From Methylophilaceae bacterium (GTDB taxonomy: Bacteria > Pseudomonadota > Gammaproteobacteria > Burkholderiales > Methylophilaceae): 64,000 bases of DNA. Shown one piece after another: positions 18,078 through 27,545 of the stretch. The first letter of the stretch is position 1, and each line of letters opens with the position of its first letter. The stretch covers positions 1,426,001-1,490,000 of the forward strand of contig JABFRO010000001.1 in NCBI GenBank assembly GCA_013141125.1, in the 5' to 3' direction. The position numbers and the translations under genes are program-made. The notes under the pieces were generated by a model. It was not told the origin of the DNA. It did not search any database and was given only the letters and a program-made list of their open reading frames with translations.

Positions 18078-19772
18078 CTAATTATTTTCGTCTTGCGGAG
18101 CGACTTCTGCCAGACCAGCTTCTGCTCGCCGTGCCTCAATGGCAGCAATATCAGCCTGAATTTGGGGTGATACTTCCTCGGTATTTTTTGGAGCTATCTC
18201 GGCTTTTTGCACTTTGGCACGCTCTATGGCCGCAGCAAGTGCCGCTTTTTTGGCTTCTTCGGCCTTTGTTGCCGCATCGGCTGGAGCCGCTTCAAGCTTG
18301 GCACTTTCAGTTTTTGCCCCTGCCGCTTTTTGCGCATGTTTTTGCGCACGTTCCTGCTTTTCACGTTCTATGCGATGCAAGCGAAATTCATTGCGTTCGC
18401 GCGCAATATCCGCTGCCTGTTTGGCTTTATCCAGCGCAATAATTTCACTTTTGGCATAGCGATAATATTGCACCAGCGGAATATTACTCGGGCAGACATA
18501 AGTGCAGCAGCCGCATTCTATGCAATCAAACAGCTTGTAATCACGCGCTTTTTCAAAATTGTCCGACTTTGCAAACCAGTACAACTCCTGTGGCTGCAAG
18601 CTGACCGGGCAAGCATCGGCACAACGGGCACAGCGTATGCAAGGCATGGCGGGCGGTGGCTCGGGAAATATTTCCGGCTTGCCTACGATAATGCAATTCA
18701 TCGCTTTCACTACCGGAACATGATTCGATGGCAGCGTAAAACCCATCATCGGCCCACCCATAATGTATTCGGTGTTTTCAACTGCGCCACCCGCCAGCGC
18801 CACCAATTCACCCACCGCTAGCCCCAAGGGAACATCATAATTACCGGGACGTGCCACTTTGCCTGTCACAGTAACTATTCTGGAAATAACCGGTTCGCCG
18901 TGATTCACCAGTCTATGTACGGTATAGGCCGTTGCCACGTTAAAGCACTGTATGCCAATATCTGTTGAGCGTTTACCGCTAGGAGCCTCTTTGCCGGTAA
19001 GTATTTTAATCAACTGCCTGGCACCACCACTAGGATAAACCGTAGGCACAACCACAACAGCAATCAAAATTTGACTTTTACTGGCCGCATCGCGCATGGC
19101 TTGTGCCGCTTCAGGTTTGTTATCTTCAATACCAATAATGCATTCTTTTGTATTCAACAAATACTGCATAATTTCAATGCCACGCACAATTTCTTCTGCA
19201 CGCTCACGCATTAAAAGATCATCACACGTAATAAAAGGCTCGCACTCGGCACCATTTAATATGAGCGTATCAACGGGGTGTTTGGCTTCTTCACGCAATT
19301 TCACATGTGACGGAAATGTCGCACCGCCCAAACCGACAACGCCTCCTTCGCGCAAACGCTCCAACACCTCTCGTTTACTTACACTGCGATAATCCATCGC
19401 ATGATGTTCTACCCAGCGATCTTCACCATCAGCTTGTAAAGTGATGGCAATATCCGGCAAGCCGGAAGGATGCGGAATCAGCTGATCTTGCACGGAGACA
19501 ATAGTACCCGAAGTCGGCGCATGCACCGCTGCCGACATTTGACCATCGGCGTTGGCTAGCAGCTGACCTTTAAGCACGTGATCGCCCACATTCACCAGCA
19601 ATTTGGAAACCTTGCCTACATGCTGGCGTAGTGGCAGTACAAAAACTTGCTGCGCATTTTTTATGGTTAGCACTGAAATCGGCGCACGCGTAGATTCCAG
19701 CTTGTGTTGTGGCGGATGTACGCCGCCATTGAAGCTGGATAATTTAGATGATTTGAACAAATTAGCCAGCAT
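18078..19772 (-). CDS. rnfC: Rnf complex subunit C (NADH/FMN and Fe-S subunit)
   Basis: A 564-residue protein. An N-terminal barrel-sandwich domain is followed by the Rossmann-like NADH/FMN domain (GLGGATFPSHVKL, then LILNGAECEPFIT). Two [4Fe-4S] motifs follow, CIRCARCADACP and CIECGCCTYVCP. The last ~130 residues are a charged Ala/Lys/Glu-rich, coiled-coil-like tail whose length varies between species. RnfC docks on the membrane subunits and takes electrons from NADH. It is separated from rnfB by 55 bases. Confidence 0.95.
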   Translation of the reverse strand: MLANLFKSSKLSSFNGGVHPPQHKLESTRAPISVLTIKNAQQVFVLPLRQHVGKVSKLLVNVGDHVLKGQLLANADGQMSAAVHAPTSGTIVSVQDQLIPHPSGLPDIAITLQADGEDRWVEHHAMDYRSVSKREVLERLREGGVVGLGGATFPSHVKLREEAKHPVDTLILNGAECEPFITCDDLLMRERAEEIVRGIEIMQYLLNTKECIIGIEDNKPEAAQAMRDAASKSQILIAVVVVPTVYPSGGARQLIKILTGKEAPSGKRSTDIGIQCFNVATAYTVHRLVNHGEPVISRIVTVTGKVARPGNYDVPLGLAVGELVALAGGAVENTEYIMGGPMMGFTLPSNHVPVVKAMNCIIVGKPEIFPEPPPAMPCIRCARCADACPVSLQPQELYWFAKSDNFEKARDYKLFDCIECGCCTYVCPSNIPLVQYYRYAKSEIIALDKAKQAADIARERNEFRLHRIEREKQERAQKHAQKAAGAKTESAKLEAAPADAATKAEEAKKAALAAAIERAKVQKAEIAPKNTEEVSPQIQADIAAIEARRAEAGLAEVAPQDENN

Positions 19773-19827
19773 CAGTTAATCGCCAAAATAATAAATTTAG
19801 TTTCATGCATATACGAGAGACTTGCCA

Positions 19828-20382
19828 TTAAGAATTGACCACTTTTATTTCAAACACAGGATATTTCCACTTCCAGTTATCAGGCGATTCAGCAATAGGC
19901 AGCATGGCAATGCAATCCACAGGACAAGGTGCCAGACAGAGTTCGCAGCCCGTGCATTCAGAAGCAATAACGGTATGCATATGCTTGGCCGCGCCCAAAA
20001 TGGCATCCACCGGGCAAGCTTGTATGCACAGCGTACAACCAATACATATATTTTCATCAATCACGGCAACAGATTTGGGCTTGGGCACGCCATTCTCGGC
20101 ATTGAGCGGCTTGTACTCCACGCCCAGCAAGTCCGCCAAGGCATGTACACCCGCATCGCCTCCAGGAGGGCATTGGTTGATGTCAGCCTCGCCATTGGCA
20201 ATCGCCGTAGCATAAGGTTTGCAGCCAGGAAAGCCGCATTGTCCGCATTGCGTTTGCGGTAAAATGGCATCAATTCGCGCCACCAGCGGATCGCCATCCA
20301 CTTTAAATTTAAGCGCGGCATAACCCAACACCATGCCCAATAGCACGGCCAAGCCTATCATCACATACAGTGCAGTAATCAA
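19828..20382 (-). CDS. rnfB: Rnf complex subunit B (Fe-S subunit)
   Basis: A 184-residue protein with an N-terminal membrane anchor, then the CGQCGFPGC...CPPGG cluster domain and two ferredoxin motifs, [12 protein letters not shown] and [12 protein letters not shown]. It passes electrons between ferredoxin and the membrane subunits. It overlaps rnfA by ATGA. At 184 residues it is the short proteobacterial form with only two C-terminal clusters. Confidence 0.95.
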   Translation of the reverse strand: MITALYVMIGLAVLLGMVLGYAALKFKVDGDPLVARIDAILPQTQCGQCGFPGCKPYATAIANGEADINQCPPGGDAGVHALADLLGVEYKPLNAENGVPKPKSVAVIDENICIGCTLCIQACPVDAILGAAKHMHTVIASECTGCELCLAPCPVDCIAMLPIAESPDNWKWKYPVFEIKVVNS

Positions 20383-20960
20383 TATTTATCCAATCCTGAA
20401 AAGCCCATGAAAGCCAGACTCATCAAGCCAGCTGTGACCATGGCAATGGCTGCACCCTTAAACGGCGCAGGCACATCGGCCGCATCCAGCCGTTCACGCA
20501 TGGAGGCAAACAAAATCAGCACTACGGAAAAACCAACCGAGGAACCAAAACCAAACAGCATGGATTCAATAAAATTATGATGGGTTTGCACATTAAGTAA
20601 GGGCACGCCTAATACCGCGCAATTGGTTACGATGAGAGGCAAGTAGATGCCTAGAGATTGAAAAAGTACCGGACTGGTTTTCTCCAGAAACATTTCAGTA
20701 AATTGCACCACACCGGCAATCACCACAATGAACGATAAGGTACGCAAATAAAACAGCTCGGTTCCCAATAAGTATTGGCTAATGAGATAGCTGCTACCGG
20801 CACCAATGGTTAGCACAAATGTGGTCGCCAAGGCCATGCCGATGGAGGCCTCCAACTTCTTGGAAACCCCCATAAACGGGCACAATCCAAGAATTTTTAC
20901 GAGTACAATGTTATTCACTAGAACCGTGCTTAACAAAATTAAAATGTAGTGCTGCGTCAT
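20379..20960 (-). CDS. rnfA: Rnf complex subunit A
   Basis: A 193-residue six-helix membrane protein. [21 protein letters not shown] and [12 protein letters not shown] carry the conserved cysteines of the RnfA/RnfE pair. The start at 20960 ([10 protein letters not shown]) matches the family, whereas the first possible ATG at 21002 would add 14 atypical residues and would overlap the predicted -10 element. It is the promoter-proximal gene of the rnfABCDGE-nth-DUF1841 unit. Confidence 0.95.
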   Translation of the reverse strand: MTQHYILILLSTVLVNNIVLVKILGLCPFMGVSKKLEASIGMALATTFVLTIGAGSSYLISQYLLGTELFYLRTLSFIVVIAGVVQFTEMFLEKTSPVLFQSLGIYLPLIVTNCAVLGVPLLNVQTHHNFIESMLFGFGSSVGFSVVLILFASMRERLDAADVPAPFKGAAIAMVTAGLMSLAFMGFSGLDKY

Positions 20961-20993
20961 GGTGAATAGCTGGTTTTTGTAGACAATTGTCAA

Positions 20994-21023
20994 ATTATAC
21001 AAGCTTTGGCAGCATCACCACAA
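20994..21023 (-). promoter_or_regulatory. Probable sigma-70 promoter of the rnf operon
   Basis: On the minus strand TTGTGG (21023-21018) and a perfect TATAAT (20999-20994) are 18 bases apart. Transcription would start about 27 bases before the rnfA ATG at 20960. This also argues against the longer rnfA start. Confidence 0.5.
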
Positions 21024-21150
21024 AAAGGTGCTATAACTAATTGTTATACTGTAATGCCCCCGGGTTATCAAAGCCATCAGCAAAAAGCATATTCCTGAAT
21101 TCCCGCTTTCAGTTAAAATGCACGGCAATAAAACATTTGTCAGGTAAATT

Positions 21151-22023
21151 ATGCTGCAAGGCAGTTTAGTTGCTATTGCCACACCCATGCACGGTGATGG
21201 TAGTTTGGATATTAGTGCATTACGTGCGCTTATCGATTTTCATATTGAACAAGGGTCGGATGGCATCGTCATCGTTGGCACGACTGGCGAATCCCCTACC
21301 GTGGATTTTGAAGAGCATTGCCTGCTGATACGCACAGCGGTTGAGCACACCGCCGGGCGTGTGCCTGTCATCGCGGGCACAGGTGCCAACTCCACGCGCG
21401 AAGCTATATCCTTAACCAATGCTGCAAAAAACCTGGGTGCAGATGCCTGCTTGCTGGTGGCTCCTTATTACAACAAGCCCACGCAGGAAGGGATTTATCA
21501 GCATTACAAAGCCGTGGCAGCAGCGGTTGATATTCCGCAAATCCTCTATAACGTGCCGGGCAGAACCGGTTGCGATATTGCCAACGACACTACTTTACGG
21601 TTGGCGCAAATTCCCAATATTGTGGGGATTAAGGATGCAACTGGTAACATAGAGCGTGGCACCGATTTATTATTGCGTGCGCCCAAAGACTTTGCCATTT
21701 ACAGCGGTGATGATGCCTCGTGCATGTCACTCATGCTGCTGGGTGGGCATGGCGTTATTTCAGTGACCGCCAACGTGGCACCCAAACTCATGCATGAAAT
21801 GTGTGTGGCCGCCATGTCAGGCAATGCGATATTGGCGCGTACAATCAATGCAAAATTATTTGCACTTCATCAAAAACTGTTTGTCGAAGCTAACCCGATA
21901 CCAGTGAAATGGGTGTTGCATAAAATGGGACTGATCGGTGCAGGTATACGCTTGCCGCTGGTTACGCTATCTGCCCAATATCAAGATGTTTTACGCGATG
22001 CCATGAAACAGGCTGGTATTTAA
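21151..22023 (+). CDS. dapA: 4-hydroxy-tetrahydrodipicolinate synthase
   Basis: A 290-residue TIM-barrel lyase of lysine/diaminopimelate synthesis, condensing pyruvate with aspartate semialdehyde. Visible are GTTGESPTV, the catalytic Tyr in [11 protein letters not shown] and the Schiff-base Lys in VGIKDATGN. Length and motifs are normal. It is followed by bamC after 44 bases, the usual dapA-bamC order. Confidence 0.97.
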   Translation: MLQGSLVAIATPMHGDGSLDISALRALIDFHIEQGSDGIVIVGTTGESPTVDFEEHCLLIRTAVEHTAGRVPVIAGTGANSTREAISLTNAAKNLGADACLLVAPYYNKPTQEGIYQHYKAVAAAVDIPQILYNVPGRTGCDIANDTTLRLAQIPNIVGIKDATGNIERGTDLLLRAPKDFAIYSGDDASCMSLMLLGGHGVISVTANVAPKLMHEMCVAAMSGNAILARTINAKLFALHQKLFVEANPIPVKWVLHKMGLIGAGIRLPLVTLSAQYQDVLRDAMKQAGI

Positions 22024-22067
22024 AGATGTGGGAATAGCCGTTATAAAATTGCATAAAGAGAAACCGC

Positions 22068-23354
22068 ATGAATCGAATTAAATTAAGAACGGCGACATTA
22101 AGCAGCCTGATCATTTTGACATTAAACGGCTGTGACTCCATCCCGTTTATTAACAACACGCCGGATTATAAAAATGCCGGACGTTCGCGCCCGCTGGAAG
22201 TGCCTCCCGATTTGACTTCCGTATCAGCTAGCGACACTTATGCAGTACCCGGCGGCTCCACCAGTTACTCCAGCTATAGCCAGGGGCAAGCCGAACCGGC
22301 ACAGGTACAGGAAAAAATCCTAGCCAGCCCGGACAATGTCCGTCTGGAGCGAGCCGGCTCACAACGCTGGCTTGTGGTGCAGGCATCCCCGGAAAAAATA
22401 TGGCCAGTTATCCGTGAGTTCTGGACGGAACTTGGCTTTGCTGTACGCGTTGAGAACGCACAAACCGGCGTGATGGAAACCGAATGGGTGGATGTATCCA
22501 GTCTGACAAAAGATGGTAGCGGCAACTATCTGAGCAAGTTTCAAGGATGGCTGGACAAGCTCAACACCATAAAAGACCGTCAAAAATTTCGCACGCGCAT
22601 TGATCGCGGAACGGACAATGACACTACTGAAATTTACTTGAGCCATCGCTCTATGAGTGATGTCCCGGATGATGGCAAGACCCGAGTGCGCACGGTTTTA
22701 GGTACCATTGAAACCGGCTATGCACCGGAAAAAAAACGCACACAAACGGAAGTCGAACGCGGCAACTCTGAAGATTTGGATGCTGAATTACTGCGCCGCT
22801 TGATGGTTAGACTGGGCGTGGAGGAACAAAAATCCAAAGCCGTGCTGGCCAGCGTCAATAATGAGCTTCGCGCCAGCATCGGCAATGATGCTGACGGCAC
22901 ACTCAATTTGGGTATCAACGACCCCTTCGATCGCGCCTGGCGACGCGTTGGCTTGGCACTTGACCGGGTAGGTTTTGTAGTCGAGGATAAAGATCGTAGC
23001 AAAGGCTTGTTTTACGTGCGTTATGCCGATGTGGATATAGATGAAGCACCACAAGGTAAAAAAGGCTTCCTCAGCTCGCTGAAATTTTGGGGAAACGACG
23101 AAGAGAAAACTAATACACAAAACAGACCCAAGCCCGCCGAACCAAAGAAATCGGATAGAAGCCTGACCGACAAACTTAAATTTTGGCGCGCGGATGACAA
23201 AGAAAAAGTGAATCTCGATAGACAATATCGCGTTAAAGTTGAAGATAATGACAAAGCGGGTTCGCTGGTTACTATCACGGATGCACAAGGCAATCGCGAT
23301 CACTCTTCTACTGCGAATAAAATCATTAAACTGTTATTTGAACAATTGAAATAG
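22068..23354 (+). CDS. bamC: Outer membrane assembly lipoprotein BamC
   Basis: A 428-residue lipoprotein with lipobox LNGC at the end of a short signal peptide. Next comes the unstructured segment SRPLEVPPDLT, typical of BamC binding to BamD, then two helix-grip domains (about 95-235 and 275-425). It is longer than the E. coli protein; the extra length includes a Lys/Glu/Pro-rich linker (about 330-380) in the second domain, with two similar segments (FLSSLKFWGNDEEK and LTDKLKFWRADDKEK). BamC is an accessory part of the beta-barrel assembly machine. Confidence 0.9.
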   Translation: MNRIKLRTATLSSLIILTLNGCDSIPFINNTPDYKNAGRSRPLEVPPDLTSVSASDTYAVPGGSTSYSSYSQGQAEPAQVQEKILASPDNVRLERAGSQRWLVVQASPEKIWPVIREFWTELGFAVRVENAQTGVMETEWVDVSSLTKDGSGNYLSKFQGWLDKLNTIKDRQKFRTRIDRGTDNDTTEIYLSHRSMSDVPDDGKTRVRTVLGTIETGYAPEKKRTQTEVERGNSEDLDAELLRRLMVRLGVEEQKSKAVLASVNNELRASIGNDADGTLNLGINDPFDRAWRRVGLALDRVGFVVEDKDRSKGLFYVRYADVDIDEAPQGKKGFLSSLKFWGNDEEKTNTQNRPKPAEPKKSDRSLTDKLKFWRADDKEKVNLDRQYRVKVEDNDKAGSLVTITDAQGNRDHSSTANKIIKLLFEQLK

Positions 23355-23367
23355 CCGCATCTCATTT

Positions 23368-24141
23368 ATGCGTTTCGCTTCGCTGGGAAGTGGCAGTGCA
23401 GGCAATGGGTTAATAGTCGAAACACAGTCCACGCGTATCTTGCTGGATTGTGGCTTCGGTTTGCGTGATGCGATTTCACGTCTAAACCGTCTGGATTTAC
23501 TACCGGAACAGCTTGCGGGAATTTTAGTCACACACGAGCACGACGACCACGCCGGCGGCGTGTTCAAACTCGCCAATAAATATCGCATCCCTGTCTGGCT
23601 TACTCATGGCACCTTGGCCATGGTTGAGCGCTTCTTACCCAAACAGCGCGATTTTACAATCCACCTCCTGGATAGCCACCTGGTTTTTTCCATCCAGGAT
23701 TTGCAAATTCTGCCCTACCCTGTCCCGCACGATGCACGCGAACCCGTGCAATTTGTGTTTTCCGATGGCGCACGCAAACTCGGTGTACTGACTGATACAG
23801 GAACTTCCACGCCGCATATTGAAGCGATGCTGAGCGGTTGTGATGCCTTGAGCTTGGAATGCAATCACGATCTGGACATGTTAAACAATGGCTCTTACGC
23901 CAGATCACTTAAACAACGCGTAAGCGGCCGTCTTGGGCATTTGGATAACTTGAGCTCAGCCGCGTTGCTGGCAAAGCTGGATAACAGCAAACTCCAGCAC
24001 ATATTAGCCGCACATCTAAGCGCCAAGAATAATCTGCCCGCATTGGCTAAAGCAGCATTGAGTGAAGTTTTGAACTGTGAATCGGACTGGATTGGCATTG
24101 CGGATCAGATGACAGGCTTTGACTGGCGCGAAATCACCTGA
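23368..24141 (+). CDS. MBL-fold metallohydrolase (YycJ/WalJ-like)
   Basis: A 257-residue metallo-beta-lactamase-fold protein. The start FASLGSGSAGN and the metal motif THEHDDHAGG match the YycJ-like subgroup of presumed nucleases, with further ligands in LTDTGTST and LECNHD. It follows bamC after 13 bases and ends before a strong bidirectional terminator. The substrate is unknown; WalJ relatives are associated with DNA repair or cell-wall signalling. Confidence 0.85.
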   Translation: MRFASLGSGSAGNGLIVETQSTRILLDCGFGLRDAISRLNRLDLLPEQLAGILVTHEHDDHAGGVFKLANKYRIPVWLTHGTLAMVERFLPKQRDFTIHLLDSHLVFSIQDLQILPYPVPHDAREPVQFVFSDGARKLGVLTDTGTSTPHIEAMLSGCDALSLECNHDLDMLNNGSYARSLKQRVSGRLGHLDNLSSAALLAKLDNSKLQHILAAHLSAKNNLPALAKAALSEVLNCESDWIGIADQMTGFDWREIT

Positions 24142-24162
24142 TGAACTCACATGTCATAAAAC

Positions 24163-24191
24163 AAAAAAGCCGACGTAAAGTCGGCTTTTTT
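24163..24191. terminator. Bidirectional rho-independent terminator
   Basis: A-tract plus GCCGAC (24163-24174) pairs with GTCGGC plus T-tract (24180-24191) around the loop GTAAA. It serves the plus-strand dapA-bamC-MBL genes and the minus-strand alanine-rich lipoprotein gene. Confidence 0.9.
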
Positions 24192-24232
24192 GTTTTATCA
24201 GCTATTAGCTTGCGCTAATAGCCAGACAAGAC

Positions 24233-24565
24233 TTAGTGCTTGGCAGCAGCATCTTTAGCAGCATCAACTACTGTAGCTGCAGCAGCATCAGCAGCAGCTG
24301 GAACGGCAGCAGCAGCAGCCGCAGCAGCGTCAGTTGCGGCACCAGCAGCAGTAGTTGCAGCAGCAGCAGCATCAGTAGTTGCAGTTGCAGCAGTAGCGGC
24401 AGCATCAGTTGCAACAGCAGCAGCATCAGTTGCTACAGCGGCAGCGTCAGTCGCTACAGCACTAGTTGCATCAGCAGCAGCTTCTGCAGCAGGTGCGGCT
24501 TCTTCTTTTTTACAAGCAGTCAAAGCCAAAGCCAGCAAAGCAGCGATCAATACGGAACGTGTCAT
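24233..24565 (-). CDS. Alanine-rich low-complexity lipoprotein
   Basis: A 110-residue protein with a signal peptide and lipobox LTAC followed by KKEEAAP. The mature part is more than half alanine, with Thr, Asp and Val, and includes three consecutive 7-residue units of the type AVATDAA. The encoding DNA is a field of GCA/GCT-like triplets. The start at 24565 gives the signal peptide directly; 24580 would add five residues. Likely an extended or helical envelope lipoprotein of unknown function. The open frames on the opposite strand are by-products of the repeats. Confidence 0.75.
   Translation of the reverse strand: MTRSVLIAALLALALTACKKEEAAPAAEAAADATSAVATDAAAVATDAAAVATDAAATAATATTDAAAAATTAAGAATDAAAAAAAAVPAAADAAAATVVDAAKDAAAKH
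24280..24490. repeat. GCA-type trinucleotide and 21-base tandem repeat field
   Basis: Inside the alanine-rich gene, imperfect GCAGCA runs alternate with units resembling GCAGCATCAGTTGC. Three of the 21-base units lie in tandem between about 24400 and 24470. Such tracts can change length by slippage without breaking the frame. Confidence 0.7.
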
Positions 24566-24854
24566 GTTTATATCCTTCATGGTTAAAGTAACAAAAAAAG
24601 CAGTTTCGGCAGATTTACTAAAAATTATTCAAACCGAGTGAGGGGAATTTTACCAGCAATCAGGAAAAAATCTACTTCCAATGCCCACTTGTTGCATTTT
24701 TACAACAACTGAGCATTTTCAACAACGCTGGCCTCCTCGCTGCAAACAATCAACTGCAGCCTCATACAAGCGCTCACCCTGTAATACAACATCAGGCAAA
24801 AGCAAATCTTCGAACACATTTTCAGGGTTATGGCTCGCTCACCAATTGCAACTT
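24566..24854. other. Intergenic region with a possible coding remnant
   Basis: About 290 bases with no supported gene. On the minus strand, bases near 24700-24830 read as a protein-like stretch (NPENVFEDLLLPDVVLQGE) but without a start and closed by a stop. It may be the relic of a lost gene downstream of the cupin gene. Confidence 0.3.
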
Positions 24855-26039
24855 TTAAGAAAATTCAATATAACCGGCTTGATACCACAGATAAAAAATC
24901 TCCACCCAGTCACTTTCTATAAAACTCGGCTCGGCCAGTTGATGTTCGATTATATTTTCTGCGCTTAATCGCCGCTGGTCGGCCAATAGCTTTAACAAGT
25001 TTGCGTATGCAGGTGGCATTTCCAATTGTTCGCCATTAATAAAGAAACTCTTGCCGTGAAAAAGTGCCTGACTTTTCAAACTCAAACCTACGCCACCTTG
25101 CTCCATGCGCTGCTGGAATTCAGCTATATCTATGTTATTGGGGGCATCAAACACGATATGCGCTTTGGGTTCAGACAAATAACACCCGAGGAAGTCGCCT
25201 ACATCCCTCTCGCCCCATTGAATTTTCTTCAACTTTTGCGTTACTCGTGCCACCATGTCCTTGCTGATTTTGGCAGGATGCTTTTGCAGCTTTAAATCAG
25301 GGTCGGCATAAACGCCAGCCACCGACAGGTGCTCCTCCAAATAAGCAAAAAATTGCGTGGCAAGCTCTTGCATGGATGGCGCGCGAAAACCAACGGAATA
25401 AGTCATGCACTCCCCCACTGCAATACCCCAATGCGCAACATGCGGCGGCAAATACAACATGTCTCCGGGTTCCAGCAACCATTCTTGCTCTGTTGTGAAG
25501 TTTTGCAAAATTCGCAAAGGCGCGCCTTCCACCAATGATAAATCCTGCTGCTCGCTTACACGCCACAGCCTTTTACCCATTCCCTGTAATAAAAATACAT
25601 CATAAGAATCAAAATGCGGCCCCACACCGCCGCCGTCCGGGGCATAACTCACCATAAGATCATCCAGTCGTGCATGTGGGATAAAATCAAATTGCTGCAT
25701 TAAGTCTGCCGCCTGTGGCAAATGATGATTTAGACTTTGCACCAGTAATGTCCAGGATTTTTTGGGCAGTTTGCTGAATCTAACTTCATCAAAGGCGCCA
25801 TTTTCCAGCTTCCATTTTCCGCGCACATAGGACACCAAGCGTGATTGCACATCTTCCTCACAAGCCAAACCGGCCAATTCATCAGGGCTTAACAAGCCTT
25901 TGAAATCAGGAATAGCGCCACGAATCAGTAGCGGCTTTTTCTGCCAATAATTAGCTAAAAACTGGCCGGGAGTTATGCCTCCAAGCAATATTTGCGGCTG
26001 TTCAGGGTGCTGAATACTTACTTTCTCTATTTTTTTCAT
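24855..26039 (-). CDS. roxA: Ribosomal protein uL16 arginine hydroxylase (JmjC/cupin type)
   Basis: A 394-residue protein of the YcfD/RoxA family, 2-oxoglutarate/Fe(II) oxygenases that hydroxylate an arginine of ribosomal protein L16. The metal-binding HxD is in VGPHFDSYDVFLLQ and the distal His in LPPHVAHWGIAV; the N-terminal GITPGQFLANYWQKKPLLI is typical. The C-terminal ~150 residues form the dimerisation and winged-helix region. Length matches the family. It is monocistronic between convergent and divergent neighbours. Confidence 0.88.
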   Translation of the reverse strand: MKKIEKVSIQHPEQPQILLGGITPGQFLANYWQKKPLLIRGAIPDFKGLLSPDELAGLACEEDVQSRLVSYVRGKWKLENGAFDEVRFSKLPKKSWTLLVQSLNHHLPQAADLMQQFDFIPHARLDDLMVSYAPDGGGVGPHFDSYDVFLLQGMGKRLWRVSEQQDLSLVEGAPLRILQNFTTEQEWLLEPGDMLYLPPHVAHWGIAVGECMTYSVGFRAPSMQELATQFFAYLEEHLSVAGVYADPDLKLQKHPAKISKDMVARVTQKLKKIQWGERDVGDFLGCYLSEPKAHIVFDAPNNIDIAEFQQRMEQGGVGLSLKSQALFHGKSFFINGEQLEMPPAYANLLKLLADQRRLSAENIIEHQLAEPSFIESDWVEIFYLWYQAGYIEFS

Positions 26040-26157
26040 GGCGACATCTTACCGCATAGCAATCCGAGGATAGAAATAGGTTAAAATTTAGCGAAGTAAT
26101 TTCAACAACCTTATTTAAATTAACCCTTAAATCAAACCTTGGATTGGACCCCTGAAA

Positions 26158-26637
26158 ATGCAAATTGCCATGAATACTGTAGTCACCATGACTTATGAAC
26201 TGCTAAATAGTGAAGGTGAAACGCTGGAATCCAGCTCGGAGCCGGTAAGTTATTTACACGGTGGTTATGACAACATTTTCCCGCGCGTGGAAGAAGAATT
26301 GCACGGGAAATCCGTGGGCGACTCTGTAGCCATTTCACTGGAACCCGCAGATGCTTATGGTGAATACGACGAAGAGTTGGTACAAATCGAACCGGCCTCC
26401 GCTTTTCCTGCGGAAGACCTTGTATTAGGTATGCAATTTGAAGGAGAAGATGAAACTGGCGACATTGTGCTTTATACAGTAACGGATATTGAAGACGACA
26501 AAGTAGTCGTTGATGGAAATCATCCTTGGGCAGGTGAGCGCGTTCTGTTCAAATGCACAGTCACCAATGTGCGTAGCGCCAGCAAGGAGGAAGTGGAACA
26601 TAGCCATGTCCACGGCGCTGATGGGCATCACCATTAA
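26158..26637 (+). CDS. slyD: FKBP-type peptidyl-prolyl isomerase, SlyD-like
   Basis: A 159-residue protein with a split FKBP domain (VTMTYELLNSEGE, SSEPVSYLHGG) interrupted by the insert-in-flap chaperone domain (about residues 75-130), then NHPWAGERVLFKCTV. The C-terminus HSHVHGADGHHH is a short metal-binding tail like the longer one of SlyD. It would catalyse prolyl isomerisation and act as a chaperone, possibly in nickel handling. Start codons at 26158 (MQIAMNT) and 26170 are both possible. Confidence 0.88.
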   Translation: MQIAMNTVVTMTYELLNSEGETLESSSEPVSYLHGGYDNIFPRVEEELHGKSVGDSVAISLEPADAYGEYDEELVQIEPASAFPAEDLVLGMQFEGEDETGDIVLYTVTDIEDDKVVVDGNHPWAGERVLFKCTVTNVRSASKEEVEHSHVHGADGHHH

Positions 26638-26657
26638 TTAAAGCCAAGGGTCAAATC

Positions 26658-27524
26658 ATGCGTTGGGAAGACGGTCGCCGAAGCGATAATTTAGAAGATG
26701 AAAGAGATGCCGACACATCCGGCGGATCGCGCTTTGGCGGTGGTGGGCGCATTGGCATAGGCGGCATCATTATCGTACTCGCCGTCAGCTTTCTCACCGG
26801 ACAAAACCCCCTGCAATTATTAGGCATGATACAAGGGGCCAATCCAGACACGCCTCAACAAACCCAGCCCGCAGCACACACGGCTGAAAGTGAGCAGCAA
26901 AAAGATTTTGTATCTTCTGTACTGGCAAGCACAGAAGACACTTGGGGTACGCTATTACCGCAATATGGCAGGCAATATGAACAGCCCAAACTGGTATTGT
27001 TTACCGGCGCAGTGCAATCGGCCTGTGGCTCCGCGCAATCAGCCATGGGTCCGTTCTACTGTCCGGGTGATCACAAAGTTTATCTGGATTTGGATTTCTT
27101 CCGCGAGTTGGAAGGCAAACTGGGCGCGGGCGGTGATTTTGCCCGCGCTTATGTCATCGGCCATGAAATTGGCCATCATGTGCAAAACCTGCTCGGCACC
27201 TCCGCCAAAGTCAGTGCAGCTGAACAGCGCAGCTCAAAAACCAATGCCAACAAACTCTCTGTGTTACTGGAGTTACAAGCTGATTGTTATGCCGGCGTGT
27301 GGGCACATCATGCCAACCAACAACGCGCCATGCTGGAAAGTGGTGATATTGAAGAAGCCATCAATGCTGCGGCAGCAGTAGGCGATGATCGCCTGCAACA
27401 ATCAGCGGGCCAAGCCGTCAGCCCAGAATCCTTCACTCACGGCTCATCCCAGGCACGTATGCACTGGTTTCAAATCGGTATAGAACAGGGTGATTTAAAT
27501 GCGTGCAATACCTTTAAGTCTTGA
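26658..27524 (+). CDS. ypfJ: Neutral zinc metallopeptidase, YpfJ family
   Basis: A 288-residue protein. The charged N-terminus MRWEDGRRSDNLEDERD and glycine-rich stretch precede a single membrane helix (about 33-50). The zinc motif HEIGHHVQ follows in the second half, with a glutamate ligand expected in LLELQADCYAGVW. The family (DUF2342/YpfJ-like) is widespread and its substrate is unknown. It follows slyD after 20 bases and converges on the decarboxylase gene with a 21-base gap. Confidence 0.9.
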   Translation: MRWEDGRRSDNLEDERDADTSGGSRFGGGGRIGIGGIIIVLAVSFLTGQNPLQLLGMIQGANPDTPQQTQPAAHTAESEQQKDFVSSVLASTEDTWGTLLPQYGRQYEQPKLVLFTGAVQSACGSAQSAMGPFYCPGDHKVYLDLDFFRELEGKLGAGGDFARAYVIGHEIGHHVQNLLGTSAKVSAAEQRSSKTNANKLSVLLELQADCYAGVWAHHANQQRAMLESGDIEEAINAAAAVGDDRLQQSAGQAVSPESFTHGSSQARMHWFQIGIEQGDLNACNTFKS

Positions 27525-27545
27525 AGAAAATTTTCCATATCCGCT

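Noticed and set aside
24280-24490. CRISPR-like or minisatellite array
   Set aside because: Repeats are imperfect triplets inside a coding frame with no unique spacers.
24236-24641. Two plus-strand open frames (Ser/Cys-rich and Ala-rich) opposite the alanine-rich lipoprotein
   Set aside because: They mirror the GCA repeats; only the minus-strand frame has a signal peptide, lipobox and a terminator at its end.
24700-24830. Possible gene downstream of roxA on the minus strand
   Set aside because: A protein-like stretch exists but has no start codon and is closed on both sides by stops; listed only as a possible remnant.
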